Assembly (NCBI GenBank): GCA_963696665.1
Contig: CAVOLE010000031.1
Coordinates: 310,001-374,000 of the forward strand
DNA: 64,000 nt
Direction: 5' to 3'
DNA from: Roseiarcus sp963696665
GTDB taxonomy: Bacteria; Pseudomonadota; Alphaproteobacteria; Rhizobiales; Beijerinckiaceae
The notes below the pieces were generated by a model that saw nothing but the letters and a program-made list of their open reading frames with translations, did no database searches and was not told where the DNA came from. This document shows positions 25,368-34,568 of this stretch, in pieces. Within the stretch, counting starts at the first letter, position 1. Each line of letters starts with the position of its first letter. Position numbers and translations under genes: made by a program.

Positions 25368-27077
25368 ATGAGCGACGCCATCGCCTTTCTCAAGCGGGCC
25401 ATCGAGCAGGGGCAGGGGCTCTCCCAGGCCGACCTAGTGCTCAAGGGCGGGCGGATTTTCGATCTCGTGAGCGGCGAGCTCATCAAGAGCGACGTTGCGA
25501 TTTGCAACGACCGCATCGTCGGAACGATGGGCGAATACCGCGGCGAACGCGAGATCGACGTGAGCGGCAAGGTCGTCGTTCCGGGTTTCATCGACACCCA
25601 CTGCCACGTCGAATCCTCGCTTCTGACGCCGCTCGAGTTCGACCGCTGCGTGCTCGCCCATGGCGTGACGACGTCGATCTGCGATCCGCACGAGATCGCC
25701 AATGTGCTGGGGCTCACGGGCCTGCATTACTTTCTCGATGCGGCGATGCTGACCGCGATGGACTTGCGCATCCAGTTGTCGAGCTGCGTTCCTGCGACCG
25801 CGCTCGAGACCTCGGGCGCTCGCCTCGAGGCCAGCGATCTTCTGCCGCTCGCCGATCATCCCAAGGTGCTGGGGCTCGCGGAATTCATGAACTTTCCCGG
25901 CGTGCTGGCGCGCGATCCGTCATGCCTCGCCAAGCTCGCCGCGTTCCAGACCCGTCCGATCGACGGACACAGCCCTTTATTGAGCGGCGCCGCGCTCAAT
26001 GGCTACCTAAGCGCCGGCGTGCGCACCGACCACGAGGTCACCAACCTTCCGGAGGCGAAAGAGAAGCTCGCCAAGGGCATGCAATTGCTCATTCGCGAAG
26101 GCTCGGTGAGCAAGGATCTTCATGCGCTCGCTTCGATCATTACCGAGCGAAACTCGCCGTTCATCGCGCTCTGCACCGACGACCGCAATCCGCTCGATAT
26201 CGCGGAGGAGGGCCATCTCGATTTCATGATCCGCACCGCGATCAAGCTTGGCGCGCCGCCGCTCGCCGCCTATCGCGCCGCGACCATCTCGGCTGCGCGC
26301 ATCTTCGGCCTTAAGGACCGCGGCTTGGTCGCGCCCGGCTGGCGCGCTGATCTCGTCGTCATCGACGACCTTGAACATTGCGCCGTCTCGATGACGCTTG
26401 CCCGCGGACGGGTGGTGGACGATGCGTTGTTCGCCGCGCGCGCTTCGATTCCGCCGGTCGGTCGCGAGAGCGTCAAGGCGCGGCGGGTCGAGCCCGCAGA
26501 TTTCGTTGCGAAAGGGCAGGGGCCCTCGACGCTGGCGATCGGAATCATCCCGGGCAAGATCATCACCGAGCGCGTTCCCGTGACGCTGCCGTTTAAGAAC
26601 GGCGAGCGTGGCGTCGATCTTGAGCAAGATGTCGTCAAGGTCTCGGTCGTCGCCCGCCACGGCGTCAACGACAACCTGGCGACCGCGTTCGTCAAGGGCT
26701 TCGGCATGAAGCGCGGGGCGATCGCTTCGTCCGTCGGCCATGACAGCCACAATCTCTGCGTCGTCGGCGTCGACGAGGCCGACATGGCGGCGGCGGTCAA
26801 CCGACTGCGCGAGACCGAGGGCGGGTTCGCGGTGGCGCGCGACGGCAAGATCGTCGCCGAGCTGCCGCTGCCGGTGGCGGGGCTCATGAGCTTGAAAACC
26901 TTCGAAGCGGTGCGCGAGGCGCTGATCCCGCTCCGCGCCGCCGCCAAGGGCCTCGGCGTGACGCTGCCCGAGCCGTTCCTGCAAGTCGCCTTCCTGCCGC
27001 TGCCGGTGATCCCGCATCTCAAGATCACCGACATGGGCCTGGTCGACGTGGACAAATTCGCATTCGTGCGCGACTAG
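25368..27077 (+). CDS. ade: Adenine deaminase
   Basis: A 569-residue amidohydrolase-superfamily enzyme that converts adenine to hypoxanthine in purine salvage. The metal-site motif PGFIDTHCHVESSLLTPLEF is that of the Ade family, which keeps the conserved HxHxES pattern. Next come GVTTSICDPHEIANVLG, then the C-terminal half with GFGMKRGAIASSVGHDSHNL and a GG(F)AV stretch. Length matches bacterial Ade (about 560-590). Next to it on the other strand is the Tat-MBL gene; there is no evident pathway partner. A 10-bp-stem hairpin follows the stop. Confidence 0.95.
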   Translation: MSDAIAFLKRAIEQGQGLSQADLVLKGGRIFDLVSGELIKSDVAICNDRIVGTMGEYRGEREIDVSGKVVVPGFIDTHCHVESSLLTPLEFDRCVLAHGVTTSICDPHEIANVLGLTGLHYFLDAAMLTAMDLRIQLSSCVPATALETSGARLEASDLLPLADHPKVLGLAEFMNFPGVLARDPSCLAKLAAFQTRPIDGHSPLLSGAALNGYLSAGVRTDHEVTNLPEAKEKLAKGMQLLIREGSVSKDLHALASIITERNSPFIALCTDDRNPLDIAEEGHLDFMIRTAIKLGAPPLAAYRAATISAARIFGLKDRGLVAPGWRADLVVIDDLEHCAVSMTLARGRVVDDALFAARASIPPVGRESVKARRVEPADFVAKGQGPSTLAIGIIPGKIITERVPVTLPFKNGERGVDLEQDVVKVSVVARHGVNDNLATAFVKGFGMKRGAIASSVGHDSHNLCVVGVDEADMAAAVNRLRETEGGFAVARDGKIVAELPLPVAGLMSLKTFEAVREALIPLRAAAKGLGVTLPEPFLQVAFLPLPVIPHLKITDMGLVDVDKFAFVRD

Positions 27078-27092
27078 GGACGGCGCCATTGT

Positions 27093-27115
27093 AGCCGCGA
27101 CCGCTGGTCGCGGCT
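27093..27115. terminator. Perfect hairpin after ade
   Basis: AGCCGCGACC-GCT-GGTCGCGGCT is a perfect 10-bp stem with a 3-base loop, 15 bp after the ade stop, between convergent genes. There is no T-run on either strand, so termination is possible but not sure. Confidence 0.5.
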
Positions 27116-27151
27116 GGCGCGGTCAGCGAGCGCGCCTACAAATCCCCGACG

Positions 27152-27580
27152 TCAGGCGTGATGCGCAGGCCTGACTGTGTGTAAATGTGCAGCGGCGTTG
27201 GCAGCCCGCGCCGGCGCAGCCCTCGCGTGCGTCTCCCGGCGCGCCGCACGAGCCGCGCCGGCCTCGACCACTCGGCCTGAAGCGGCCGTCGGCAGGGCCC
27301 GCAAGCCAGCGGCGCTGCTTCCGTTTGCACAGCCGAGGCTTCCGCCTCCGCCCCTGCTGGCGCCTGACGCCGCGATGCCGGTCGTGGCGTGCGTGCCGCC
27401 GCTGCCCGTCGCCGTGTGAACGCCCGCGGTATGGCTCCCGCCGCCGCACGCCGCCAGGGCAGGGTGCGGGATGAAGAACGTAGATGTCGCGACAATCGAG
27501 GCGGCAGCCACAATCGCGACGGACAACCCGGCGCTGCGCACGCGTGACGCGGCAGTGGCGCGCGTGGGGATTGCTTGCAT
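27152..27580 (-). CDS. Exported low-complexity Gly/Ser/Thr/Ala protein
   Basis: A 142-residue protein with a signal peptide (GLSVAIVAAASIVATSTFFI, cleavage after ALA). The mature part is low complexity: CGGGSHTAGVHTATGSGGTH, a glycine/serine run, then an Ala/Arg-rich tail ending RPAHHA. The start is supported by AGGAGG 6 bases upstream. Two cysteines flank the Gly-rich part. No family is recognised. Composition suggests a disordered surface or periplasmic protein. Confidence 0.68.
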   Translation of the reverse strand: MQAIPTRATAASRVRSAGLSVAIVAAASIVATSTFFIPHPALAACGGGSHTAGVHTATGSGGTHATTGIAASGASRGGGGSLGCANGSSAAGLRALPTAASGRVVEAGAARAARRETHARAAPARAANAAAHLHTVRPAHHA

Positions 27581-27706
27581 CGGTAACCTCCTGCAATCGC
27601 TCCAACGCGCAATTCTTAGCGCAAAGGAAAGGCTAGGCTTGGGTCCGCCGGCCGGTCAACCCGCGGACAACTCACGAATCCGCGACCGGTTCCGTGAGGC
27701 CCACGA

Positions 27707-28084
27707 TCAAACCGCTCGCCGGCTCGCAGCAGCAAAGACGACCGCCAACGCGATCCAGGACAGCATCATGATCGTGCCGCCGATCGGTGCGGCGAAGAGG
27801 AAAATGCGCTTCCCCGTGAACACATGCATCGCGAGCTCGGCGGAAAACAGAATGGCGCCCGCCTCCATGACGAAACCGACAACCAGAAGCGCGTGCGCCG
27901 AGGCGGTCGCGATCCGAGCGTGCGCGGCGATGCCGAGCGCCGCGGCTGCGTGCAAGAGCAGAAACAGCGCGCCCCTCTCTGCCAGTTCGCCGCCGTTCTC
28001 ATGCACGCCCGCGGCCGCCAGCGCGACGCCGGCCGCGCCCATGAGCGCGGCCACGCCAGCAAGAACGAGGGGCGCGCGGGACAT
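27707..28084 (-). CDS. DUF423 family membrane protein
   Basis: A 125-residue protein with four predicted membrane helices. The start at 28084 is preceded by AAGGAGTG. The sequence LVLAGVAALMGAAGVALAAA opens the first helix, and the later FSAELAMHVFTGKRIFLFAA, then PIGGTIMMLSWIAL, is the DUF423 signature. The family (YgdD/YwdK-like) has no known function. It is divergent from the GNAT gene. Confidence 0.88.
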   Translation of the reverse strand: MSRAPLVLAGVAALMGAAGVALAAAGVHENGGELAERGALFLLLHAAAALGIAAHARIATASAHALLVVGFVMEAGAILFSAELAMHVFTGKRIFLFAAPIGGTIMMLSWIALAVVFAAASRRAV

Positions 28085-28209
28085 CTTTTCACTCCTTGCC
28101 GGCGAAGTCGCTTCGGCGCGGGCAAAGCAGTCCATTGGACGCGCGCTTGTCAAGATGGCTCAAGCGGTCAATCCTATGGGCGCGGATTGTGACTGACGGG
28201 AGGGCGGGA

Positions 28210-28662
28210 TTGGCGAATTTCAAGGTGCGCGCGATTGAGCGGACGGATCGGGCGCAATGGACGCCGCTGTGGCGCGCTTATCTCGATTTTTATCGCGCTC
28301 CCTGGAGCAACGAGGTCGCCGATGTCACCTTCTCGCGCATCTTCGATCCGCTCGAGCCAGTGCATGCGTTCGTCGCTGATCGCGGCGGCGAGCTCATAGG
28401 CCTCACCCACTATCTGTTTCAACGCAGCACGTGGCTTCTCAATTCGCAGTGCTATCTGCAGGACCTCTATGTCAGCGAGACGGCGCGGGGCGGCGGCGTT
28501 GGGGGTGCGTTGATCGCAGCCGTCGTCAACGCGGCGAAAGAGGCGGGCGCGGCGCGTGTGTACTGGCATACGCACGAGACCAACGCCGTCGCGCGCAGGC
28601 TCTACGACACGGTCGCCGAGCTCCCGGGCTTCATCCAGTATCGCATCGATCCTCTGCCCTGA
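28210..28662 (+). CDS. GNAT family N-acetyltransferase
   Basis: A 150-residue acetyltransferase. The start is taken as TTG at 28210 because GGGAGGGC precedes it and the first domain strand (FKVRAIERTDRAQWTPLWRA) then begins at once; GTG at 28189 is the alternative. Acetyl-CoA binding is shown by LYVSETARGGGVGGALI (motif A). Later HTHETNAVARRLYDTVAELP completes the fold. It acetylates an unknown amine substrate. Its neighbours, DUF423 and a small unknown protein, give no further hint. Confidence 0.88.
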   Translation: MANFKVRAIERTDRAQWTPLWRAYLDFYRAPWSNEVADVTFSRIFDPLEPVHAFVADRGGELIGLTHYLFQRSTWLLNSQCYLQDLYVSETARGGGVGGALIAAVVNAAKEAGAARVYWHTHETNAVARRLYDTVAELPGFIQYRIDPLP

Positions 28663-28764
28663 CCCGCGCCGGCTTGCCGCTCCTCCAAACTTGCCTCATG
28701 CTGCGCGGGGCGGGCGCCTTTTGCTCGGGCGCCACGACGGGACATGGACTAAGCGGGGGTCTCA

Positions 28765-29133
28765 ATGGGTTCGCGACATCTTGCCAAGCGATCTCTCGCC
28801 ATCGCCAAGGCCCACGCGCAAGCGGGCGCCGACGCTGCGCTGACCATTGCCGCTCGCACCCAAAAACTACTCGCGCCTGGAGGCCGGCAGTCCGCCAAAG
28901 AGCGAGAAGCGCGGCTCATGGTGCAGGAGAAAGTCGACGCGGCGATTGAAGGCGCCTTCGCCGCACAGGCGGCCTGGGGCGCATTTGTCATCAAGGCCGC
29001 GTTCGGGGCCATGCGCACGCCTGACGACATTTCGGCAGGCCTGGCTGCCATTGCCGAGGCCGCCGCCGCGCCTGCGCGGCGCACAGTGCGGGCGAACGCG
29101 CGCCGCCTGACCGGAGCCAAGAACTGGCCTTGA
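28765..29133 (+). CDS. Small helical protein of unknown function
   Basis: A 122-residue Ala-rich protein that is likely mostly helical (AKAHAQAGADAALTIAARTQ onward). It has no signal peptide. The mix of amphipathic helices and two hydrophobic stretches (AAQAAWGAFVIKAAFGAM) recalls phasin-like proteins, but I cannot place it in that family. The DedA gene starts 19 bp downstream on the same strand, so the pair may be cotranscribed. Confidence 0.6.
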   Translation: MGSRHLAKRSLAIAKAHAQAGADAALTIAARTQKLLAPGGRQSAKEREARLMVQEKVDAAIEGAFAAQAAWGAFVIKAAFGAMRTPDDISAGLAAIAEAAAAPARRTVRANARRLTGAKNWP

Positions 29134-29151
29134 CCAAGAACTGGCCTTGAG

Positions 29152-29796
29152 ATGGAGCTTGTTCCGCATCTCCACCACTTCGTCGCCACATACGGCTATT
29201 TCGCGGTCTTCCTCATTGTCGCGATGGAGAGCGCCGGCATTCCGATGCCTGGCGAAACGGTTCTGGTCACGGCCGCAATCTTCGCCGCCTCGGGCACGCT
29301 AAAAATATACGGGGTGATCGGCGCTGCGGCTGCAGGCGCGATCATCGGCGACAATTGCGGCTATTGGGTTGGCCGCGAGCTCGGCTTCCCGTTGATCTAC
29401 CGATACGGACATTACATTCACCTGGACGAAAAGCGGCTCAAGGTCGGGCAGTATCTCTTTCTCAGACATGGCGGAAAGATCGTGTTTTTCGGCCGCTTCG
29501 TCGCGGTGCTGCGCGCTTTCGCGGCGTTTCTCGCTGGCGTCAATCGCTATAACTGGGAAGCGTTCTTTCTCTTCAATGCGGCGGGCGGAATCGTCTGGGC
29601 CTCAATCTTCGGCGTCGGCGGCTATCTGCTTGGCCGCGCCTTTGAGCATTACGCAAGGCCCGTCGGAATCGCCGTCCTCATTGTCGCCGTGATCGGCGCG
29701 GTCGTCGCCGCGCGCTTCATCCGTCATCACGAGGAGGCGCTGGAGGAAGAGGCCGAGCGCGCTCTTCCAGGGCCGCTCGTCAAGCCAAAGGCGTGA
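29152..29796 (+). CDS. DedA family membrane protein
   Basis: A 214-residue inner-membrane protein of the DedA/SNARE-associated (VTT) family, linked to lipid flipping and membrane homeostasis. Signatures are ESAGIPMPGETVLVTAAIFA near residue 25-45, GAIIGDNCGYWVGRELG, and the RHGGKIVFFGRFVAVLRAFA stretch with its conserved FxGRF..xR pattern. About five hydrophobic segments are visible. The C-terminus is charged (HHEEALEEEAER). The specific lipid is unknown. Confidence 0.93.
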   Translation: MELVPHLHHFVATYGYFAVFLIVAMESAGIPMPGETVLVTAAIFAASGTLKIYGVIGAAAAGAIIGDNCGYWVGRELGFPLIYRYGHYIHLDEKRLKVGQYLFLRHGGKIVFFGRFVAVLRAFAAFLAGVNRYNWEAFFLFNAAGGIVWASIFGVGGYLLGRAFEHYARPVGIAVLIVAVIGAVVAARFIRHHEEALEEEAERALPGPLVKPKA

Positions 29797-29857
29797 GCGG
29801 GCGCTGATCGACGCTTGGCCTTTGGGCCGAGGCGCGAACTCGACGAAAGGAGCGGCA

Positions 29858-31105
29858 ATGCCAGCCAGCTTATTGGCCGCAATTCCTGCCTTGCCCGCCC
29901 TGCTCTTGGGCTTCTTTCTCATGCAGACGGGCAACACGTTTCAAGGCACGATTCTCAGCATCCGCGGCGAGATCGACGGCTTCACGCTCGCTCAGATCGG
30001 CGCGGTCGGAGCGGGTTTTTGGGCCGGCGTCATCATCGGATCGCTGCGCGCCGCTGCGATGATACGGCGGGTCGGCCACATCCGAACCTTCGCAGCCTTC
30101 GGAGCGATCGCCGGCGCCGCGCCGCTCGTTCATCTTCTCGTGGTGGATCCGTACGTGTGGATAGCGGCAAGGGCGCTCACCGGATTCTGTTTCGCGGGCA
30201 TGTTCATCGTGATCGAGAGCTGGCTGAACGCCGGCGCAAGCTCGGCGAACAGAGGACAAGTCCTGAGCGTCTACGGGATGACCGGATTGCTGGCCGGCAT
30301 AAGCGGGCAGCTTCTCCTGCCCACGACCGATCCAGCGGGCTTCAGGCCGTTCTGCATCATCGCGTGCATCATTTCGCTTGCTCTTGTTCCGATCGCTCTC
30401 ACCCAAGGCGCGGCCCCGGCGCCGCCCGGCGAAGGCAGCCATGTCGGCTTGAGCCGCCTCTATCGCGACTCGCCTCTAGGAGTCGCGGCCGGATTTCTGG
30501 GTGGAGTGACGACCGGCGCCTTCTTCACGCTCGGCCCGATTTTCGCGGAGCAGCGGGGCCTGAGCACGGGCCAGATCGCCCTCTTCATGGCGTGTGGGAC
30601 GCTTGGCGGGTTCGTGGCGGCTTGGCCGCTTGGTTTGCTGTCGGATCGCTACGACCGGCGCCTGGTCATCATCGGGACGGCCGCCGCCGCGGCTGCAAGT
30701 CTCGCCCTGATGCTGGCGCTCGTGCCCGGCGACGCATACCCCTTGCTGCTCTATCTTTGCGTCGCGCTGTTCGGGGGCATGATCATCCCGACCTATAGCT
30801 TGGCGCTCGCTCACTTAAGCGACGCGGTCGCGCAAGAGGAGATGGTGGCGGCGTCTGGCGGCCTGTTGCTGGCGCATGGCGCAGGGGCCGCGGCTGGCCC
30901 CTTGATCGCGGGGTTTGCCATGTCGGCGACGCCGCGAGGCCTGTCTTACACGCTCGTCGCAGCGCAGGCCCTCATTGTCCTTTTCGGAGTGAGCCGGCTC
31001 TTCTCACGAGCGGCGCCGCCTCAAGCGCATAAGAGGGCGTTTGCGGTCGAGCCCCCGGTCCCGGTCGGCACCGAGTTCGCGGCCGCGCATTCGACGCAGC
31101 TTTAG
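29858..31105 (+). CDS. MFS transporter (YcaD-like)
   Basis: A 415-residue transporter with 12 predicted membrane helices. ATG at 29858 is chosen because AAAGGAGCGG lies just upstream. The start PASLLAAIPALPALLLGFFL and the SIRGEIDGFTLAQIGAV loop resemble YcaD/Bcr-type MFS proteins. The helix-4 region RALTGFCFAGMFIVIESWLN is characteristic of that group. A central LPLGLLSDRYDRR-type loop (LGLLSDRYDRRLVIIG) marks the second half. Substrate unknown. Confidence 0.88.
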   Translation: MPASLLAAIPALPALLLGFFLMQTGNTFQGTILSIRGEIDGFTLAQIGAVGAGFWAGVIIGSLRAAAMIRRVGHIRTFAAFGAIAGAAPLVHLLVVDPYVWIAARALTGFCFAGMFIVIESWLNAGASSANRGQVLSVYGMTGLLAGISGQLLLPTTDPAGFRPFCIIACIISLALVPIALTQGAAPAPPGEGSHVGLSRLYRDSPLGVAAGFLGGVTTGAFFTLGPIFAEQRGLSTGQIALFMACGTLGGFVAAWPLGLLSDRYDRRLVIIGTAAAAAASLALMLALVPGDAYPLLLYLCVALFGGMIIPTYSLALAHLSDAVAQEEMVAASGGLLLAHGAGAAAGPLIAGFAMSATPRGLSYTLVAAQALIVLFGVSRLFSRAAPPQAHKRAFAVEPPVPVGTEFAAAHSTQL

Positions 31106-31203
31106 ACCCCGCTGCGCCCTGCCGCGAAGGACCGCGCGACCCCCTCCTTGATCCTCCCGGCCTCGTCCGCGCGAAGCTCAACCGGGCATTGGTTCGTTCA
31201 ACG

Positions 31204-31349
31204 CCCGGTCCTTGTGCAGCCGCAAAGAATATCGGCGCCCGAATCCAGGCCATAGGCAATCCAGACGCGTTCATCGCGGCGCCAGCGTCCATCACGCCGC
31301 AGGCACGTTCCTTGCGTGAAGCAGTGAACTGCTCGCCGACTGGAGGGGC
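31204..31349. repeat. Dispersed intergenic repeat (150-bp type), copy A
   Basis: It begins CCGGTCCTTGTGCAGCCGC and contains CGGCGCCCGAATCCAGGCC, AGGCAATCCAGACGCGTTC and CGTTCCTTGCGTGAAGCAGT. The same order of blocks recurs at 36819-36942 with about 20 bp missing in the centre. It lies just before the amidohydrolase gene. No coding function is evident. Confidence 0.75.
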
Positions 31350-31367
31350 CGCGAACCGGTCTATTGG

Positions 31368-32057
31368 ATGACAACGGCCATCGATCTTGCCGCCGAACCT
31401 TACGAGTTCACGCTCGCGCCCGCCCATTGCGCGCTCCTGATCATCGACATGCAGCGCGATTTCCTCGAGCCCGGCGGCTTTGGCGAAATGCTCGGCAACG
31501 ACGTCTCGCAACTGCGCCGTACGATCGATCCGAACCAGAGGCTTTTGGAGGCGTGGCGCGCCGCCGGTCTCACTGTCCTTCACACGCGCGAAGGCCATCG
31601 GCCCGACCTCGCCGATTTGCCGCCGGTCAAGAAGATCCGCGGCCGCAGCGCCACGTCCATCGGCGACGCCGGCCCGATGGGCCGCATCCTGGTGCGCGGC
31701 GAAGCTGGCCACGACATCATTCCCGAGCTTTATCCCGCGCCCGGCGAGCCGGTCATCGACAAGCCCGGCAAGGGCGCGTTCCACGCCACCGATCTGCACG
31801 CCATCCTGCAGCACCAAAACGTCAAGCAGCTCATCGTCACCGGCGTGACCACCGAGGTCTGCGTCAACACCACGGTGCGGGAGGCCAACGACCGCGGCTA
31901 CGACTGCCTCGTGCTCGAGGACTGCTGCGGCTCCTATTTCCCGGAGTTCCACGCCATGGGCCTCAAGATGATCAAGGCGCAGGGCGGCATCTTCGGCTGG
32001 GTGTCGAGCTCCAAGCACGTGATCAAGGCTTTGGGCGCGTGGAAGAGCGCTGAGTAG
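31368..32057 (+). CDS. Isochorismatase-family cysteine hydrolase, biuret amidohydrolase-like
   Basis: A 229-residue cysteine hydrolase. Catalytic residues are visible: Asp in LLIIDMQRDF, Lys in VIDKPGKGAFHATDL, and the nucleophile Cys in GVTTEVCVNTTVREANDRGY, preceded by the usual cis-peptide. The stretch HTREGHRPDLADLPPVKK and the GDxGPxGRIL loop match biuret hydrolase (BiuH), which cleaves biuret to allophanate and ammonia in s-triazine breakdown. Other members (RutB, nicotinamidase-like) are less similar by eye. The next gene, 28 bp on, is a nucleobase-type permease, which supports a role in nitrogen scavenging from an imported ureide or heterocycle. Confidence 0.82.
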   Translation: MTTAIDLAAEPYEFTLAPAHCALLIIDMQRDFLEPGGFGEMLGNDVSQLRRTIDPNQRLLEAWRAAGLTVLHTREGHRPDLADLPPVKKIRGRSATSIGDAGPMGRILVRGEAGHDIIPELYPAPGEPVIDKPGKGAFHATDLHAILQHQNVKQLIVTGVTTEVCVNTTVREANDRGYDCLVLEDCCGSYFPEFHAMGLKMIKAQGGIFGWVSSSKHVIKALGAWKSAE

Positions 32058-32085
32058 GCGAGGGGCAAGCAAGAAGGAGGGCACG

Positions 32086-33691
32086 ATGTCAACGACGACG
32101 ATGGCGACAGGGCGCGAGCGCTATTGGGTTCCGGGCGATTGGAACGCCTTCTTCGGGTTCGGCACCAACATTCTGGTCAATGTTCTCGTCCTGACCGGGC
32201 TCCTCCGCTTCGTTCTCAAGATGCCGGATTCGTTGGTGTTCGGCAGGATTCTCCCCGCCCTCGGGCTGATGCTGTTCCTCAGCACGGTCTATTACGCCTG
32301 GCTCGCCTATCGGCTGGCGCAGAGGACGGGCCGGACGGATGTCTGCGCTCTGCCGTCGGGCACCAGCGTGCCGCACATGTTCGTCGTCACTTTCGTCGTC
32401 ATGCTGCCGATCCTGCTCAGGACCAACGACCCGGTCCAGGCCTGGGAGGCGGGGCTGACCTGGGTGTTCGTCCAGAGCTTTCGTCCTGATGGCGGGCGGC
32501 TTCATCGCGCCGATCATCCGCAAGATCACCCCGCGCGCGGCGCTGCTCGGCTCGCTCGCCGGCATTTCCATCACCTTCATTTCGATGCGGCCCGGCCTTC
32601 TCGTGTTCGAGACGCCGCTCATCGGTATGGTCTGCTTCGCCATCATCCTGGCGAACTGGTTCGGCGGCGTGCGCTACTTCCAGGACGTGCCGGGCGGGCT
32701 CATCGCCATCGCGGCGGGCACGATCATCGCCTGGGGATCGAACATTTTCGGCCTAGGCTACGGGGGGTTAAGCGTCGGCAGCGTCGGCGACGCCGTTTCG
32801 CATTTCGGCTTCTCGTTCCCGGTTCCGGCGGTCGGCCACGTCTTTTCGGGCTTCAAGTTCATCGGAATCATATTGGTGACCGCGATACCGTTCGGCATCT
32901 ATGACCTCGTCGAGGCCATGGACAACGTGGAGAGCGCCTCCGCGGCCGGCAACTCGTTTCCGACGACGCAAGTGCTGACGGCGGACGAAATCATCAGCCT
33001 GATCGGCTGCCTGCTTGGCAATCCGTTCATCAACGCGGTCTATATCGGCCACCCGGGCTGGAAGGCGATGGGCGGGCGGATCGGCTATTCGGCCGCGACC
33101 GGGGTCATGGTGCTGGTGCTGACCTGGCTCGGAATCGTGGCTCTCGTCTCGAGCTTGATCCCCGTCGTCGCGATCCTGCCCATCCTGCTCTACATCGGCA
33201 TGCTGATCGGCTCGCAGGCCTTCCAGGAATCGCCGAGGAGCCACGCGCCCGCGATCATCCTGGCGATGATTCCGCAAATCGCCGCCTGGGGCAAAACCAT
33301 GATCGACGGCGCGCTCGGCGCCGCGGGAACCAACGCCGCCGCGGTCGGCTTCGACAAGCTCAACGCCACCGGCGTCTTGTACAAGGGGCTGGCGACGCTG
33401 GGCGGCGGCGCGACGCTCGCCGGCATAATCTTGGGCGCCGTCACCGTGTTCATCATCGAACGGCAGCTCGAGAAGGCTGCAGCCTTCGCTTTCGCCGGCG
33501 CTATCCTCACGTTCTTCGGCCTGATCCATGCGGAGGATCTCGGAATCGGGCAGTCGCCGCTGGTGGCGCTGAGCTATCTCGGCGTCGCCGTGATGCTCTA
33601 CGCCTTCGCCAAATTCGCCCATGTCACGCCGGCCGAGCCTTTCGTGATCGAGCATGACAACCTGAGCGTCCAGTCGGCCGCCGCGGAATAG
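32086..33691 (+). CDS. NCS2-type nucleobase/xanthine-uracil permease (frameshifted)
   Basis: A polytopic transporter of about 535 residues in the xanthine/uracil/vitamin C permease superfamily. The first part (VPGDWNAFFGFGTNILVNVL, then CALPSGTSVPHMFVVTFVVM) changes frame at 32479-32481. Removing one T gives WVFVQSFVLMAGGFIAPIIR, and the second part then runs intact to the stop. The second part has AIPFGIYDLVEAMDNVESAS, the substrate-site acidic helix pattern of the family, and many further helices. It follows the amidohydrolase gene closely and probably imports its substrate. The extra T in CTTTCG may be an error. Confidence 0.85.
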
Positions 33692-33826
33692 GAATATCCG
33701 CCGGCGGGTTCGCGCCCGCCGGACCCAATGCGGGGCCGTGCTCTGAGCGTGACCCGCGAGCTCTGTGGGTTGCGCCGCGAAGGGCGGAAGACGGCTGGGG
33801 AGTAAGGCGCCGATGGGCTCCGGCGA

Positions 33827-34204
33827 TTACTCGAGTCCCGGCGACAGCCGATCCTTGCGGCCTCTCTTGAATCTGGCCAGTCCGAGCCCTGCAAAGCACA
33901 GGAGCAGCATCCCCCAGATCGGCAGTTCGGGGACGGGCTCCGCGCTGCTTACGGTCGAAGCGGCGGCCGGAGTTTGGGTGTCCGCATCAGGAGGCGGCGG
34001 CAGATCGCCAAGATCGCGAATGGGATGGGTGGCGTCTGAGGCTGTTTGGCCGATCGCGCCGTGGGGCCCAGTCTGGGCGGCGCATGCTTCCGCCGCGCCG
34101 AGCGCCAAAGACAATCCGAGAGCGCAAACGATCATCTTCGCGGATGAGGCTTGCCTCGAGCCGTTCCTGCGACGAGGAAAATCCCGCGAGCCAACGTCAA
34201 TCAT
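33827..34204 (-). CDS. Short exported protein with PEPxxW-CTERM-like tail
   Basis: A 125-residue protein from ATG at 34204. A signal peptide lies at about 24-45 (MIVCALGLSLALGAAEACAA). The middle is a Pro/Ala/Thr-rich, probably disordered segment. The C-terminus VPELPIWGMLLLCFAGLGLA then FKRGRKDR is a VPExxxW-type sorting tail: motif, hydrophobic helix and basic cluster. Such tails are handled by exosortase-like systems and place proteins on the cell surface or in the exopolysaccharide layer. The exact PEP is changed to PEL. No functional domain is seen. Confidence 0.68.
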   Translation of the reverse strand: MIDVGSRDFPRRRNGSRQASSAKMIVCALGLSLALGAAEACAAQTGPHGAIGQTASDATHPIRDLGDLPPPPDADTQTPAAASTVSSAEPVPELPIWGMLLLCFAGLGLARFKRGRKDRLSPGLE

Positions 34205-34568
34205 CTTTGGCAGCCCCCATCTCACTTCGTTGCGACCGATGATTTGACGGGCCGGAACTAAACATAATGTAGCAGTCTCGTCAAGTGATTTAGCGGTCGT
34301 TAACCTCAATTCGCCGGTTTCAGGCTGGGAAAGCGGTAAAATCCAGCGAGGTTGCGCCCGCTTGACCTTGGCCGTGACCGTTCTACTGGCCAGTCGCAAC
34401 GCCGTATCGTGCCGTTATTTCAATCTGTTGCAGACCTAATCTCCTTGGTGACTTGAGCAGGCGTCGGGCCCCCGCTTTCACATTCCTTCGCCGAACTTGA
34501 GTTGTGATCGAGCCAATCGCGCCTAAGGCTTTGTGCGGCCGAATCGGTTGGGCGCAAGGGACTATCGG
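34205..34568. other. Gene-free stretch upstream of glmS
   Basis: This 364-bp gap holds no convincing gene on either strand. It has an AT-rich part near 34255-34330 and TTGACC near 34361. It is likely to hold the glmS promoter. No riboswitch or ribozyme structure could be recognised by eye. Confidence 0.5.

Noticed and set aside
27136..27612. A second minus-strand frame over the low-complexity exported protein
   Set aside because: Arg-rich with no signal peptide. The frame at 27152-27580 has an AGGAGG site and a clear signal sequence.
34205..34568. glmS ribozyme or riboswitch upstream of glmS
   Set aside because: The known glmS ribozyme is restricted largely to Firmicutes, and I see no matching core sequence here.
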